Of a stretch of DNA of 62,312 nucleotides, positions 32,143 to 40,067 are shown one piece after another. The stretch's first letter is position 1; each line of letters begins with the position of its first letter. Location: assembly GCA_044375555.1 (NCBI GenBank), contig JBILML010000018.1, forward strand, positions 1 through 62,312, given 5' to 3'. Made by a program: the position numbers and the translations under genes. The stretch comes from UBA967 sp044375555. Lineage in GTDB: Bacteria > Verrucomicrobiota > Verrucomicrobiia > Chthoniobacterales > Terrimicrobiaceae. A model generated the notes under the pieces. The model was not told the DNA's origin. It saw only the letters and a program-made list of their open reading frames with translations, and did not search any database.

Positions 32143-34350
32143 TTAGAACTCTACCTTGATGCCCGCATACCAATTTGTTGGGGCGGCGGGATCGATGCCG
32201 TCGGCTCGGATGCGGGCGTAGTAGTCGGCGCCGAAGAGGTTGTTCACGCCAGCGATGACGCTGACCGTGTCGCGCCAGACTTTGGCCTCGGCGGTCAAAT
32301 CCCACACGCTGTAGGCGGGGATGAAGCGATTTGAGGCGTTGTTATCCGAGGCGTTCGAGTCGCCGACGAAGTTGCCGAGCAGGGCGAGCTTCACGCGGTC
32401 GCGCCAGTTGTAGGTGAGGCCCAGACGGAGGATGTAGTCGGAGAGGTATTGCGGGGTGTTTCCCTGGTTCGGGCCGTTGATGAATTCGCCGCTTTGCAGT
32501 GTGAGGGCGGTGAAGGCTGCGAGAGAACCGTAGCGGTCCACCCAGGAGTTTGTTTTTTTCGAACCGGACTTGGCGGCGACTTCTTTATTCCATGTGGCGT
32601 CCGCGAGGCCGATGAAGTCCAGCTCGGTGTAGAGGTCCCACCCATACACGACCGAGCGTCCGGCGTTTTCGATGATGGTGGTGATCTGGCCTTGGTTGAC
32701 GGCGCGGGTGCCGATCTGGTCGGAGTTATCGATCAGAAAGAAACTGGTGTCCCAAGTGAGCCAAGAGGTCGGCTCACCTTGGAAGCCCACTTCGTAGTTG
32801 ACGATGGTGGATTCTTCGAGATTGCCGGCGACTTGGGTGTTTGCCGAGGTGGGAACGGCCTGGGTAAAGATCGGCGGGCGGTAGGCCTGCGAGACATTGG
32901 CGTAAACGGCGATCTCGGGTGTGAAGTCATACTCGACGCCGAGGCCGAAGAGCGGGGCGAAGTTGTAGTTCGTTTCGTCCTGCAGGGGGTTTCCGGTCTG
33001 GAAAGACGAGGTATTCACGAGTTCACGAACACTTTGCCAAATGTTCTCGAGGCGGAAGCCGGGCGTGATCGAAAGGTTGCCGAACTGGAAGAGATTTTCC
33101 GCGAAGAGGCTGTAGTAAACGCTCTCGCGGTTGCTCTGGTTGATGGTCGTGCCACTCATGGCGGTGGGCGAGTTGCCGGTCTGGTCGGTGCGAGGCGACC
33201 AGTCGTAGTAGAACATCATGCCGCCGGAGAGCGTGTGGGTGTTGTCGAGCCATTCCCAGTTGTGGCTGAGGCGGGGCTCGAAGCCGAAGTTGTAGAACTG
33301 CTGGTTCTCGATCTGGTTCGTCTGGGCCTTCGGGCCGGTGGGCAGGGTGCCGAATCCGCCGCCGTTCTGGCGTCGGCTGAAGCGCTGGTAGTAGTTCCAC
33401 CACGTGCGGAAGGTCGCCAGCGTGGTCTCGGAAATGTCCCACTCGTTGATGAGCGAGGTAGCGTAGCGGCTCACGCGCATGCGGTCGTGGAAGCGCGAAG
33501 TGCCGTAACGGTCGGTCTCGTAGTTCACGGCATTCGGACCTTCCTCCAGAGTGAGACCACCGGGCTCGCCGTGCGTTTCGTCATACGCGGTGATGTTCAG
33601 GTAAGTGCGGAAAGGCCCGGTGGCATCGAGCGCGAAAGTGCCGCCCCAGGCGTTCAGGAAAAAGTCACTATTCGCCTCGCGGAAGCCCTGCGTTTGCTGG
33701 TGATCGTAATAACCGTAGTAACCGAATTTCCCGACCGTCCCACCGAACGAGGTGAAGTTCGAATACATGTCGAAACTGCCCAAAATATTCGTGGACTCGA
33801 TCGTGAATGGCGTGTCGAGCGGCGGCTTCTTCATGACAAAGTTGATCGCTCCCGCTGGCTGCGGGCCATACATGAGCGCCGCCCCGCCACGCACGATTTC
33901 CACGCTCTCCACCGCATCCAGCGGCGGTGTGTAGTAGGCTTCGGGATAACCAATCATGTCGGCGTGGATCGGGATGCCATCCTCGAGCACCTGAAAATAC
34001 TGAGTCCGGTGTGGGTCGTAGCCGCGATACCCGATACTCAGCAGCGGCGTGTTTTCCTCGGCCAAAATCAACCCCGGCGTCTTCGCGATCACCTGCCGGT
34101 AATTGTCCATGCTGATGTCCGGAATTTGCTCCAGATCGATGTTCGAGGTTTTCTTGCCGGCGTGGATTTTTGTTCCCTGCACATCCGGGAGAAAAACGCC
34201 ATCGACCGCGCGGTCGTAGTCGGCGCGCACTTGAACCTCCTCGAGTTGCTGCACCGCCTCTTGGGCAGCCAAGGGACTGGCCGAATACCCCGCCGCCATC
34301 AGGATCGCAGCGAGTTTCGCTGCACGAATTGTGAGAGAGTTGAGTTTCAT
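32143..34350 (-). CDS. TonB-dependent outer-membrane receptor (FecA-like)
   Basis: Energised outer-membrane receptor, 735 residues from the ATG at 34350 (MKLNSLTIRAAKLAAILMAAGYSASPLAAQ signal region split by cleavage after LAA). A TonB-box-like stretch (EVQVRADY) leads into the plug domain (~40-170: ISMDNYRQVIAKTPGLIL, GYDPHRTQYFQVLEDGIPI, VESVEIVRGGAALMYGPQP, GAINFVMKKPP) and a 22-strand-size barrel ending YYARIRADGIDPAAPTNWYAGIKVEF-type. The VRGG...YGPQPAGAINF run is typical of FecA-type (iron-dicitrate) receptors. Downstream are PhnD/C/E-like genes; divergently upstream are exbB-exbD-tonB. Two Fur-like palindromes lie in the shared promoter region, supporting iron or metal regulation. The ligand is unknown. 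Confidence 0.92.
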   Translation of the reverse strand: MKLNSLTIRAAKLAAILMAAGYSASPLAAQEAVQQLEEVQVRADYDRAVDGVFLPDVQGTKIHAGKKTSNIDLEQIPDISMDNYRQVIAKTPGLILAEENTPLLSIGYRGYDPHRTQYFQVLEDGIPIHADMIGYPEAYYTPPLDAVESVEIVRGGAALMYGPQPAGAINFVMKKPPLDTPFTIESTNILGSFDMYSNFTSFGGTVGKFGYYGYYDHQQTQGFREANSDFFLNAWGGTFALDATGPFRTYLNITAYDETHGEPGGLTLEEGPNAVNYETDRYGTSRFHDRMRVSRYATSLINEWDISETTLATFRTWWNYYQRFSRRQNGGGFGTLPTGPKAQTNQIENQQFYNFGFEPRLSHNWEWLDNTHTLSGGMMFYYDWSPRTDQTGNSPTAMSGTTINQSNRESVYYSLFAENLFQFGNLSITPGFRLENIWQSVRELVNTSSFQTGNPLQDETNYNFAPLFGLGVEYDFTPEIAVYANVSQAYRPPIFTQAVPTSANTQVAGNLEESTIVNYEVGFQGEPTSWLTWDTSFFLIDNSDQIGTRAVNQGQITTIIENAGRSVVYGWDLYTELDFIGLADATWNKEVAAKSGSKKTNSWVDRYGSLAAFTALTLQSGEFINGPNQGNTPQYLSDYILRLGLTYNWRDRVKLALLGNFVGDSNASDNNASNRFIPAYSVWDLTAEAKVWRDTVSVIAGVNNLFGADYYARIRADGIDPAAPTNWYAGIKVEF

Positions 34351-34367
34351 GAAAGCGCGCTTTTTAG

Positions 34368-34413
34368 TGAGACGAGGTCTCATATGCAAGCATCGTTTTG
34401 AGACTAGGTCTTA
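34368..34413. promoter_or_regulatory. paired 15-bp Fur-like palindromic operators
   Basis: TGAGACGAGGTCTCA (34368-34382) and TGAGACTAGGTCTTA (34399-34413), 31 bp apart start to start (three helical turns). Both have the 7-1-7 geometry of Fur-family sites and resemble TGAGAATNATTCTCA-type Fur boxes. They sit between the receptor start (34350, minus) and the exbB start (34457, plus), so one regulator could control both transcripts. Confidence 0.6.
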
Positions 34414-34456
34414 TTTTCTAGCTGACAATTCCTCCCAAATCGAGAAAATCACCCCC

Positions 34457-35149
34457 ATGCAAAGCTTGATGGATTACATGATAAAAGGTGGCTCGCTGAT
34501 GTGGGTCCTGCTCGGATTTTCGGTCGTCGGAGTCGCCGTGATTCTGGATCGTCTGGCGACCTACCTTTCCTACGGCTTCGGCCCTGACGAATGGCTCAAA
34601 CGCGTGCTAGCCGAGATTGAAGCCGGACGCGTCGATCAAGCGCTCGCCATGGCCCGCAAAAACCGCCACCCCGTCGCGCGCGTCGTGGAGGTCTATCTCG
34701 AAAACCTCAGCCGCCCCGCAAAGGTTCGCGTCGACAATGTGAAACGCGAAGGCGCTCTGGTCCTCGAGCGCGTGGAGAAACGCCTGCGCATCCTGGCCGC
34801 CATTTCTCATCTCGCACCGCTCGTCGGCCTGCTCGGCACTGTGACCGGCATGGTCGTCGCCTTCGCCCAAATCGAATCGATCGACGGCGCCCCCAAACCC
34901 TCGGACCTCGCCGGCGGCATCTGGGAGGCTTTGCTGACGACCGTCTTCGGCCTCGTCGTCGCGATTCCCTGCATGGCCGCCTACCACGCCTTCGAGAGCC
35001 ACGCCGACAAAATCGCCCGCCGCATGGAACTCGCCGTCACCGCCCTCGACGACGCCCTCCAACCCGGCTGCGGGCGCGAATGCCCAGTGGCTGGATTCCA
35101 GATCGGGCCCCTGCAAACGCTCAAGGACGACTACCCCACCGTCGCCTGA
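34457..35149 (+). CDS. exbB: ExbB/TolQ/MotA-family proton channel protein
   Basis: Inner-membrane channel subunit energising TonB, 230 residues from the ATG at 34457 (MQSLMDYMIKGGSLMWVLLG). Three membrane segments near residues 11-35, ~114-143 and ~155-180; the last two contain HLAPLVGLLGTVTGMVVAF and ALLTTVFGLVVAIPCMAAY, canonical ExbB. Unlike the ExbB at 1507 it has no extracytoplasmic head. It is divergent from the TonB-dependent receptor and 3 bp ahead of exbD, so this set most likely serves that receptor. Confidence 0.94.
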   Translation: MQSLMDYMIKGGSLMWVLLGFSVVGVAVILDRLATYLSYGFGPDEWLKRVLAEIEAGRVDQALAMARKNRHPVARVVEVYLENLSRPAKVRVDNVKREGALVLERVEKRLRILAAISHLAPLVGLLGTVTGMVVAFAQIESIDGAPKPSDLAGGIWEALLTTVFGLVVAIPCMAAYHAFESHADKIARRMELAVTALDDALQPGCGRECPVAGFQIGPLQTLKDDYPTVA

Positions 35150-35152
35150 CCC

Positions 35153-35554
35153 ATGTTCACCCGACCCAAACGCCCCACCCTCTCGATCGACATGGCCCCG
35201 TTGATCGATGTCGTTTTTTTGCTGCTGATTTTTTTCATGCTCACCTCGAGCTTTGCGCCCCCGGCGATCCCGCTCACCCTGCCGAAAGCCGCCTCCGGAG
35301 CGCCCACCGAGATGGCCAAAGTCGTCGTCTCACTCGATCAAGCCGGTGGAATTTCGATCTCGGAAAAACCCATCAGCGAGGCCGAGTTTGAAACCGCCCT
35401 CCGCGCTGCGCTGGATCAAAACGCCACCACCACCGTGCATTTCCGGGGCGACACCTCGGTCGACTACGGCGTGTTCTTGAAACTCATTAGCCGCGCGAGG
35501 AACGCCGGAGCGAGCCAGTTCCATCTCGTCCACGACCCCGCCTCGAACCCTTGA
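35153..35554 (+). CDS. exbD: ExbD/TolR biopolymer transport protein
   Basis: 133 residues, standard size. SIDMAPLIDVVFLLLIFFML holds the single membrane helix with the conserved aspartate (Asp19). The periplasmic domain has the VHFRGDTSVDYGVFLKLI pattern. It starts 3 bp after exbB and overlaps the TTG start of tonB by 4 bases (TTGA), so the three genes form one coupled unit. Confidence 0.95.
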   Translation: MFTRPKRPTLSIDMAPLIDVVFLLLIFFMLTSSFAPPAIPLTLPKAASGAPTEMAKVVVSLDQAGGISISEKPISEAEFETALRAALDQNATTTVHFRGDTSVDYGVFLKLISRARNAGASQFHLVHDPASNP

Positions 35555-36213
35555 GGTCCGGCTCCTCCATTCTCTTTCTCGCCCTGTTGGGCGTCTCTCT
35601 GGCCATCCATGCCTGGCTCGTCCACACCCGCCTGCCCAAAATCGAACCCGCCCGCGTCGATCTTGTTCAGGCCTCCACCACGGAAATCCTCCTCGTCGAA
35701 GAAATACCACCCTTGCCCGAGCCCACTCCCGAGCCGACGCCAGAACCAACTCCTCCCCCGCCCGAGCCAACTCCGGAGCCCACGCCAGAAGAAATCGTCA
35801 CCGCCGAAAAAAGCCCTGAAATCGCCGAACCAACTCCGGCCCCCACCCCTGTTCCAACACCCCAATCCACCCCAACTCCCAAGCCGACTCCGAAACCCGA
35901 ACCGCGCGCCGCCAAGCCCAAACCCGCCGCCGCCGTGAACATCCCCAAGCCGGTCGTGATTCAAAACACCCCTCCGAGCTACCCCGACCTCGCCCGGCGC
36001 AACGGCTGGGAAGGCCGCGTGATGATCCGCGTGGAAGTCTCCGCTGAAGGCCGCCCGCTTTCCACCGCCATCGCCAAAAGCTCGGGATTCGGCGTTCTCG
36101 ATCAAGCCGCTCTCCGCGCCGTCAAATCCTGGCGTTTCCAGCCCCGCACCGTTGCGGGAATTCCCTCCGCCGGCAGCGTCGAGGTGCCGGTGAATTTCTC
36201 CCTGAACCGCTGA
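35551..36213 (+). CDS. tonB: energy transducer TonB
   Basis: 220 residues, starting at a TTG that overlaps the exbD stop. One N-terminal membrane helix (~6-22, ILFLALLGVSLAIHAWLV), a periplasm-spanning Glu-Pro-Thr-Pro-rich rod (~50-125) and a C-terminal TonB domain (~140-220). The domain has the YP-type motif (PPSYPDLARRNGWEGRVMIR), SSGFGVLDQAALRAVKSW and RFQP, ending NFSLNR. It should deliver energy to the receptor encoded divergently. A decayed copy of its C-terminal coding sequence lies at 45905-45996. Confidence 0.93.
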   Translation: MRSGSSILFLALLGVSLAIHAWLVHTRLPKIEPARVDLVQASTTEILLVEEIPPLPEPTPEPTPEPTPPPPEPTPEPTPEEIVTAEKSPEIAEPTPAPTPVPTPQSTPTPKPTPKPEPRAAKPKPAAAVNIPKPVVIQNTPPSYPDLARRNGWEGRVMIRVEVSAEGRPLSTAIAKSSGFGVLDQAALRAVKSWRFQPRTVAGIPSAGSVEVPVNFSLNR

Positions 36214-36324
36214 TTTTTTGCCGACTCGAGGGGCGATCACCCCATTGAGGCGGCACGCCGTGTGGAGTTCCCTGCCGCAAGGATTCGAGCCCTTGTGCCG
36301 AGTCCGAAAAAAACAAACTCCACC

Positions 36325-37062
36325 ATGGTCAAACTTCTCTCAAAAAAACAAACGCGACTGCACGAGGCCGAGGACGGCTTTTCGGGAATCATTCAGATTC
36401 CGGTCGATTCCAAGGAACTCGAAGCCACTTGGGTCATGCCCGCCGAGGCCGAAGGGATCGTTCTCTTCGCGCATGGGAGCGGGAGCAGCCGACACAGCAA
36501 GAGGAACCAATTTGTGGCTTCCAAATTGGTCGAGGCGGGACTCGGAACGGTGTTGCTGGACCTCCTCACAAATGATGAGGAATCCGATGATTTGGCCGAT
36601 GGCCGCTATCGCTTCGATATTGATTTTCTCACTGACCGATTGATCGCGGCGACTCATTGGGTCAGGAGCCATCCGCGATCGAACCACTGCCGCATTGGTT
36701 TCTTTGGTGCCAGCACCGGCGGTGCGGCGGCTCTCTGGGCCTCCGCCATTCTGGGTGACGAGATCAGCGCCGTCGTCTCCCGAGGCGGGCGGCCAGATTT
36801 GGTTTACGAACATCTCTCCGAAGTCGAGGCCCCCACCCTGCTGATTGTTGGGGAGCAGGACGAAGCCGTTCTTCAGCTCAACCGCGACGCCTACGAGCAC
36901 CTCACCTGCATCCGCAAAATGGCGATCATCCCCGGCGCGACCCACCTTTTCGAAGAGCCGGGCGCCCTGGAAAAAGTCGCCAACCTCGCCGCCCGTTGGT
37001 TCGAAGTTCATCTCTCCCAAGCCAGCGAATCCCTCACACATCCCGCCATCCACCACGCATGA
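36325..37062 (+). CDS. alpha/beta-hydrolase, dienelactone-hydrolase-like
   Basis: 245 residues from the ATG at 36325 (MVKLLSKKQTRLHEAEDG). Alpha/beta fold: strand and oxyanion turn in VLFAHGSGSSRHSKRN, nucleophile elbow GFFGASTGGAAALWA (Ser in GASTG), acidic residue region LLIVGEQDEAV, and a His in PGATHLFEEPGAL, giving a plausible Ser-Asp-His triad. No signal peptide. It overlaps the next gene (phosphoribosyltransferase) as ATGA. This pairing is common and the two are sometimes fused, but the substrate is unknown. Confidence 0.87.
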   Translation: MVKLLSKKQTRLHEAEDGFSGIIQIPVDSKELEATWVMPAEAEGIVLFAHGSGSSRHSKRNQFVASKLVEAGLGTVLLDLLTNDEESDDLADGRYRFDIDFLTDRLIAATHWVRSHPRSNHCRIGFFGASTGGAAALWASAILGDEISAVVSRGGRPDLVYEHLSEVEAPTLLIVGEQDEAVLQLNRDAYEHLTCIRKMAIIPGATHLFEEPGALEKVANLAARWFEVHLSQASESLTHPAIHHA

Positions 37063-37724
37063 ATGCTCGATTCAAAGACCGAAAAGATGCCGGCCGAATC
37101 CTCGCCGACAAACTCTCCAAATACACAAACCACCCGAATGCCGTCGTCCTCGCCCTGCCTCGAGGAGGAGTGCCCGTGGCCTACGAAGTGGCTCAGGAAC
37201 TGGGTCTCCCGCTCGATGTCTTGATCGTCCGGAAACTCGGCGTGCCCAATCACGAGGAACTTGCCATGGGGGCGATCGCCAGCGGCGGGATTCGTTTTCT
37301 GAATCGAAGTGTGATCGAAAGCCTCCGCATCCTTCCCGAGACACTCGAGGCTGTGGAGCGGCGCGAAGCGCTGGAACTCATGCGCCGGGAGGCGATCTAC
37401 CGAGGAAACAGGTCCCCGATTCAAGTCGAAGGTCGGATTGTGATTCTCATCGACGATGGGATTGCGACGGGATCCACGATGCGAGTGGCGATCCAACTTC
37501 TCCGTGCTCAGCATGTGCAAAAAATCATCGTGGCCACTCCCGCCGCACCGCCTTCAGCAAAATGGGAAATCGAACCCTTGGTGGATGAATTTATCGCCGT
37601 GGTCCTGCCTCCGGATTTCTACGGCGTGGCGCAATTCTACGAGGATTTCGCCCAAATGGACGACGACACGATCTACGAACTCGTTCAAATGGGAGCGAAA
37701 ATCGAGCCAGTGGGAGCATTATGA
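37059..37724 (+). CDS. phosphoribosyltransferase-domain protein
   Basis: 221 residues from the ATG at 37059, which overlaps the hydrolase stop. Type I phosphoribosyltransferase fold: VVLALPRGGVPVAYEVAQ near residue 30, LDVLIVRKLGVPNHEELAMG, and the PRPP loop VILIDDGIATGSTM around residue 130. The family is widespread beside hydrolase and erythromycin-esterase genes, as here. Which base, if any, it uses is not known. Its stop overlaps the next start as ATGA. Confidence 0.88.
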   Translation: MNARFKDRKDAGRILADKLSKYTNHPNAVVLALPRGGVPVAYEVAQELGLPLDVLIVRKLGVPNHEELAMGAIASGGIRFLNRSVIESLRILPETLEAVERREALELMRREAIYRGNRSPIQVEGRIVILIDDGIATGSTMRVAIQLLRAQHVQKIIVATPAAPPSAKWEIEPLVDEFIAVVLPPDFYGVAQFYEDFAQMDDDTIYELVQMGAKIEPVGAL

Positions 37725-39052
37725 ACGAGGAAATCCAAGCCATTCGCCACGCGGCGCAACCCCTCACAGGAGGGTCGGCGGATTACGACGCCCTCCTGGA
37801 GCGATGCCGAAATGCGAGACTCGTCCTGATCGGCGAATCCACCCACGGCACGCATGAATTTTATTCCATTCGCTCAGCGATCACCCAGCGCCTGATTTCA
37901 GAGCTTGGATTCAACGCCGTGGCGGTCGAGGCGGACTGGCCGGATTCCTGGCGTGTGAACCAATTCGCTCGAGGAATTGGGAAGGACGAGTCGGCAATCG
38001 ATGCGCTCGGGGGGTTCAAGAGATTTCCCCAATGGATGTGGCGGAATTCCGATGTGCTGGATTTCGTGGGTTGGCTCCGGGATTACAACGACTCGCTTTC
38101 AAACAACCGGGCGAAGGTCGGATTCCACGGGCTCGATCTCTACAGCTTGAACGAATCGATCAAGGAGGTGCTCGGGTATCTTGAAAAACATGACCCCGCA
38201 ACGGCTCACAGCTTTGCTAAGAGGTATTCCTGCTTCGAGCATTTCGGTGGGGACTCGAGGCGATATGGGCTTTTCACCGGCACAGGGGTCGCCCACAGCT
38301 GCGAGGAGGAAGTCGTTGCCTCCCTCGCCGAGCTTCGCCGAAAAAAAGGCTCCTACCTGCAACTCGACGGCGAAGAGGCGGAGGATGATTTTTTTCACGC
38401 CGAGCAGAACGCCATGGTGGTCGCCAATGCGGAGAATTACTACCGCACGATGCTCCGGGGCGATGTGAAGTCCTGGAACCTCCGCGACCGGCACATGATG
38501 GATACCCTCCTCGCCCTCATGACCCACATGAACCGCATTCATGAAAACTCGCGAGTGGTCGTCTGGGCCCATAATTCCCATGTGGGAAATGCGCTCGCGA
38601 CTCAGATGGGTCGCCATGGCGAATTCAATATCGGGCAACTTTGTCGTGAGCATTTCGGTGACGAGGCGGTGCTGATCGGCTTCACCACCTTTACAGGAAC
38701 CGTCACCGCCGCATCCGAATGGGACGGACCTGCCGAACACAAAGCGATCCGCCCGGCGATTTCCAGGAGCTACGAAATGCTCATGCACCAAACGGGGGTC
38801 AGAAATTTCTGGTTGGATTTCCACGAGCATCCCTCCGTGGCTGACCATCTCAGACCGATGCGGCTCGAGCGGGCGATTGGGGTTGTTTACCATCCGGAGA
38901 CGGAGCGGCAGAGCCACTACTTCGCCGCCTCGCTGCCGGAGCAATTCGACGGGATTTTCCATATCGATGAAACGCGTGCGGTGGAACCGCTCGAGCGCAC
39001 GGTCGCTTGGGAGGCTGGTGAGGTGGAGGAAACTTATCCGAGTGGTTTGTAG
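37721..39052 (+). CDS. erythromycin esterase family protein
   Basis: 443 residues, full length for the EreA/SuccB superfamily. Core residues are visible: LIGESTHGTHEFY (Glu and His of the active centre), VAVEADWPDSWRVNQF, and WAHNSHVGNAL (second His). Translation is coupled to the previous gene (ATGA). Chromosomal members in such clusters are generally not macrolide-resistance enzymes, so I would not predict resistance from this gene. Physiological substrate unknown. Confidence 0.9.
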   Translation: MNEEIQAIRHAAQPLTGGSADYDALLERCRNARLVLIGESTHGTHEFYSIRSAITQRLISELGFNAVAVEADWPDSWRVNQFARGIGKDESAIDALGGFKRFPQWMWRNSDVLDFVGWLRDYNDSLSNNRAKVGFHGLDLYSLNESIKEVLGYLEKHDPATAHSFAKRYSCFEHFGGDSRRYGLFTGTGVAHSCEEEVVASLAELRRKKGSYLQLDGEEAEDDFFHAEQNAMVVANAENYYRTMLRGDVKSWNLRDRHMMDTLLALMTHMNRIHENSRVVVWAHNSHVGNALATQMGRHGEFNIGQLCREHFGDEAVLIGFTTFTGTVTAASEWDGPAEHKAIRPAISRSYEMLMHQTGVRNFWLDFHEHPSVADHLRPMRLERAIGVVYHPETERQSHYFAASLPEQFDGIFHIDETRAVEPLERTVAWEAGEVEETYPSGL

Positions 39053-39117
39053 ACGACCGGACCGATCGGGGCTTGCGGGGGGAATTTCAAACAGGGATAA
39101 ACTCCCTCCGCAAACCC

Positions 39118-39504
39118 ATGATCAAACGACTTCTCCACACCCGCTATCGTGTCATCGACCTCGACAAAACCGTGGCCTTCTACCGCGATGTTCTCGGCCT
39201 TCAAGAAACCCGCCGCAGCAAAAGCGGACGGGGCTCCGAGTTGGTTTTCTTCCAAGCTCCGGGGACCGAGCAGGAGATTGAGATTTGCAAATATGACGGC
39301 AGCGGACCGGTGGTGGTCGGCCCGGATCTCACGCATCTGGCTTTCGAGGTGGATGACATCGAGGCTTTCGCCAAACACTCCGCTGCTCTGGGATATCCAT
39401 TCAGCGACGGTCCGACGAAAACCTCGAAGGGCTCGCTGATCGGCTTCATCGATGCGCCCGAGGGCTACGAAATCGAATTGATCCAACCCGCGCCGAACGC
39501 CTGA
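39118..39504 (+). CDS. VOC-family glyoxalase (lactoylglutathione lyase-like)
   Basis: 128 residues from the ATG at 39118 (MIKRLLHTRYRVIDLDKTV). Two beta-alpha-beta-beta-beta units carry the metal-ligand pattern of glyoxalase I: His7 in LLHTRYRV, Glu in GSELVFF, His in LTHLAFEVDD, and Glu in GYEIELIQP. FYRDVLGL is a family landmark. Likely role is methylglyoxal detoxification as the hemithioacetal. Its TGA overlaps the next ATG by one base. Confidence 0.92.
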   Translation: MIKRLLHTRYRVIDLDKTVAFYRDVLGLQETRRSKSGRGSELVFFQAPGTEQEIEICKYDGSGPVVVGPDLTHLAFEVDDIEAFAKHSAALGYPFSDGPTKTSKGSLIGFIDAPEGYEIELIQPAPNA

Positions 39505-39788
39505 TGGAGTTCAACTGGTCAGGCGGTTTTCCCGAACCGCATGGACTTGCCTCCGGCGAGATCGAGGAGTCGTTTGAAGACCCTTTCAGCCTGCGGATTT
39601 TTCCAGACACCGAGTTAGAGCCGGGACGGGAGGCTCGCTATTTTTGCCTGGGGCGTTCTGTTGCGGGCAAGGCGCTGTTTTCGGTTTTCTGGACGGATGG
39701 AAAAAGCCACCGAGTCATTTTTTCCAGGCCTGCTACGGAGGAGGAAATTGTGTTTCTCGAACGCAAAACCCAGGAGGCTTCGATCTAA
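39504..39788 (+). CDS. BrnT-family toxin (type II toxin-antitoxin)
   Basis: 94 residues. It matches the BrnT layout: MEFNWS start, SFEDPFSLRIFPD, a central RYFCLGRSVAGKALFSVFW and RVIFSRPATEEEIVFLE near the end. BrnT is a RelE-fold ribonuclease. The usual N-terminal 'KxxxNxxKHGV' segment is replaced by FPEPHGLASGEI, so activity is uncertain. The antitoxin candidate follows after 3 bp, the BrnT-BrnA order. Confidence 0.75.
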   Translation: MEFNWSGGFPEPHGLASGEIEESFEDPFSLRIFPDTELEPGREARYFCLGRSVAGKALFSVFWTDGKSHRVIFSRPATEEEIVFLERKTQEASI

Positions 39789-39791
39789 CCG

Positions 39792-40055
39792 ATGCGTGTG
39801 ATTAAAAACTGGCGGGACATCCCCCACTTCGAGACGCCTGAACTCGAGCGCGAGTTCTGGAACGAGTCGAGCCTCGACCCGAGGCTGATGAATTCCTCGG
39901 TGTTAAAAACCGACAACCGCGAGTCCATGACGGTGACGCTGCGCTTCGATCCCAAGATGCTCGCCCGAATCAAACGGCTCGCCCGCTCCCGGTATCTCAA
40001 TTACCAGAGCATGATCAAGCAGTGGCTCGGCGAGCGGCTTGAGAAGGAAATGTAG
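39792..40055 (+). CDS. BrnA/CopG-type antitoxin
   Basis: 87 residues. The N-terminal half matches BrnA-type antitoxins (IPHFETPELEREFWNESSLDP), followed by a ribbon-helix-helix DNA-binding unit (SMTVTLRFDPKMLARIKRLA, then YLNYQSMIKQWLGERLEKE). Expected to bind the BrnT-like toxin and repress the pair. Confidence 0.82.
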   Translation: MRVIKNWRDIPHFETPELEREFWNESSLDPRLMNSSVLKTDNRESMTVTLRFDPKMLARIKRLARSRYLNYQSMIKQWLGERLEKEM

Positions 40056-40067
40056 CGGCGAGTTTCC

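Noticed and set aside
32449..34401. 650-codon plus-strand frame opposite the TonB-dependent receptor
   Set aside because: The minus-strand product is a clear receptor; this frame has no domain and crosses the receptor promoter.
37721..39052. Macrolide resistance gene (ereA)
   Set aside because: The family match is real, but chromosomal neighbours and wide distribution argue for a housekeeping role; resistance cannot be inferred.
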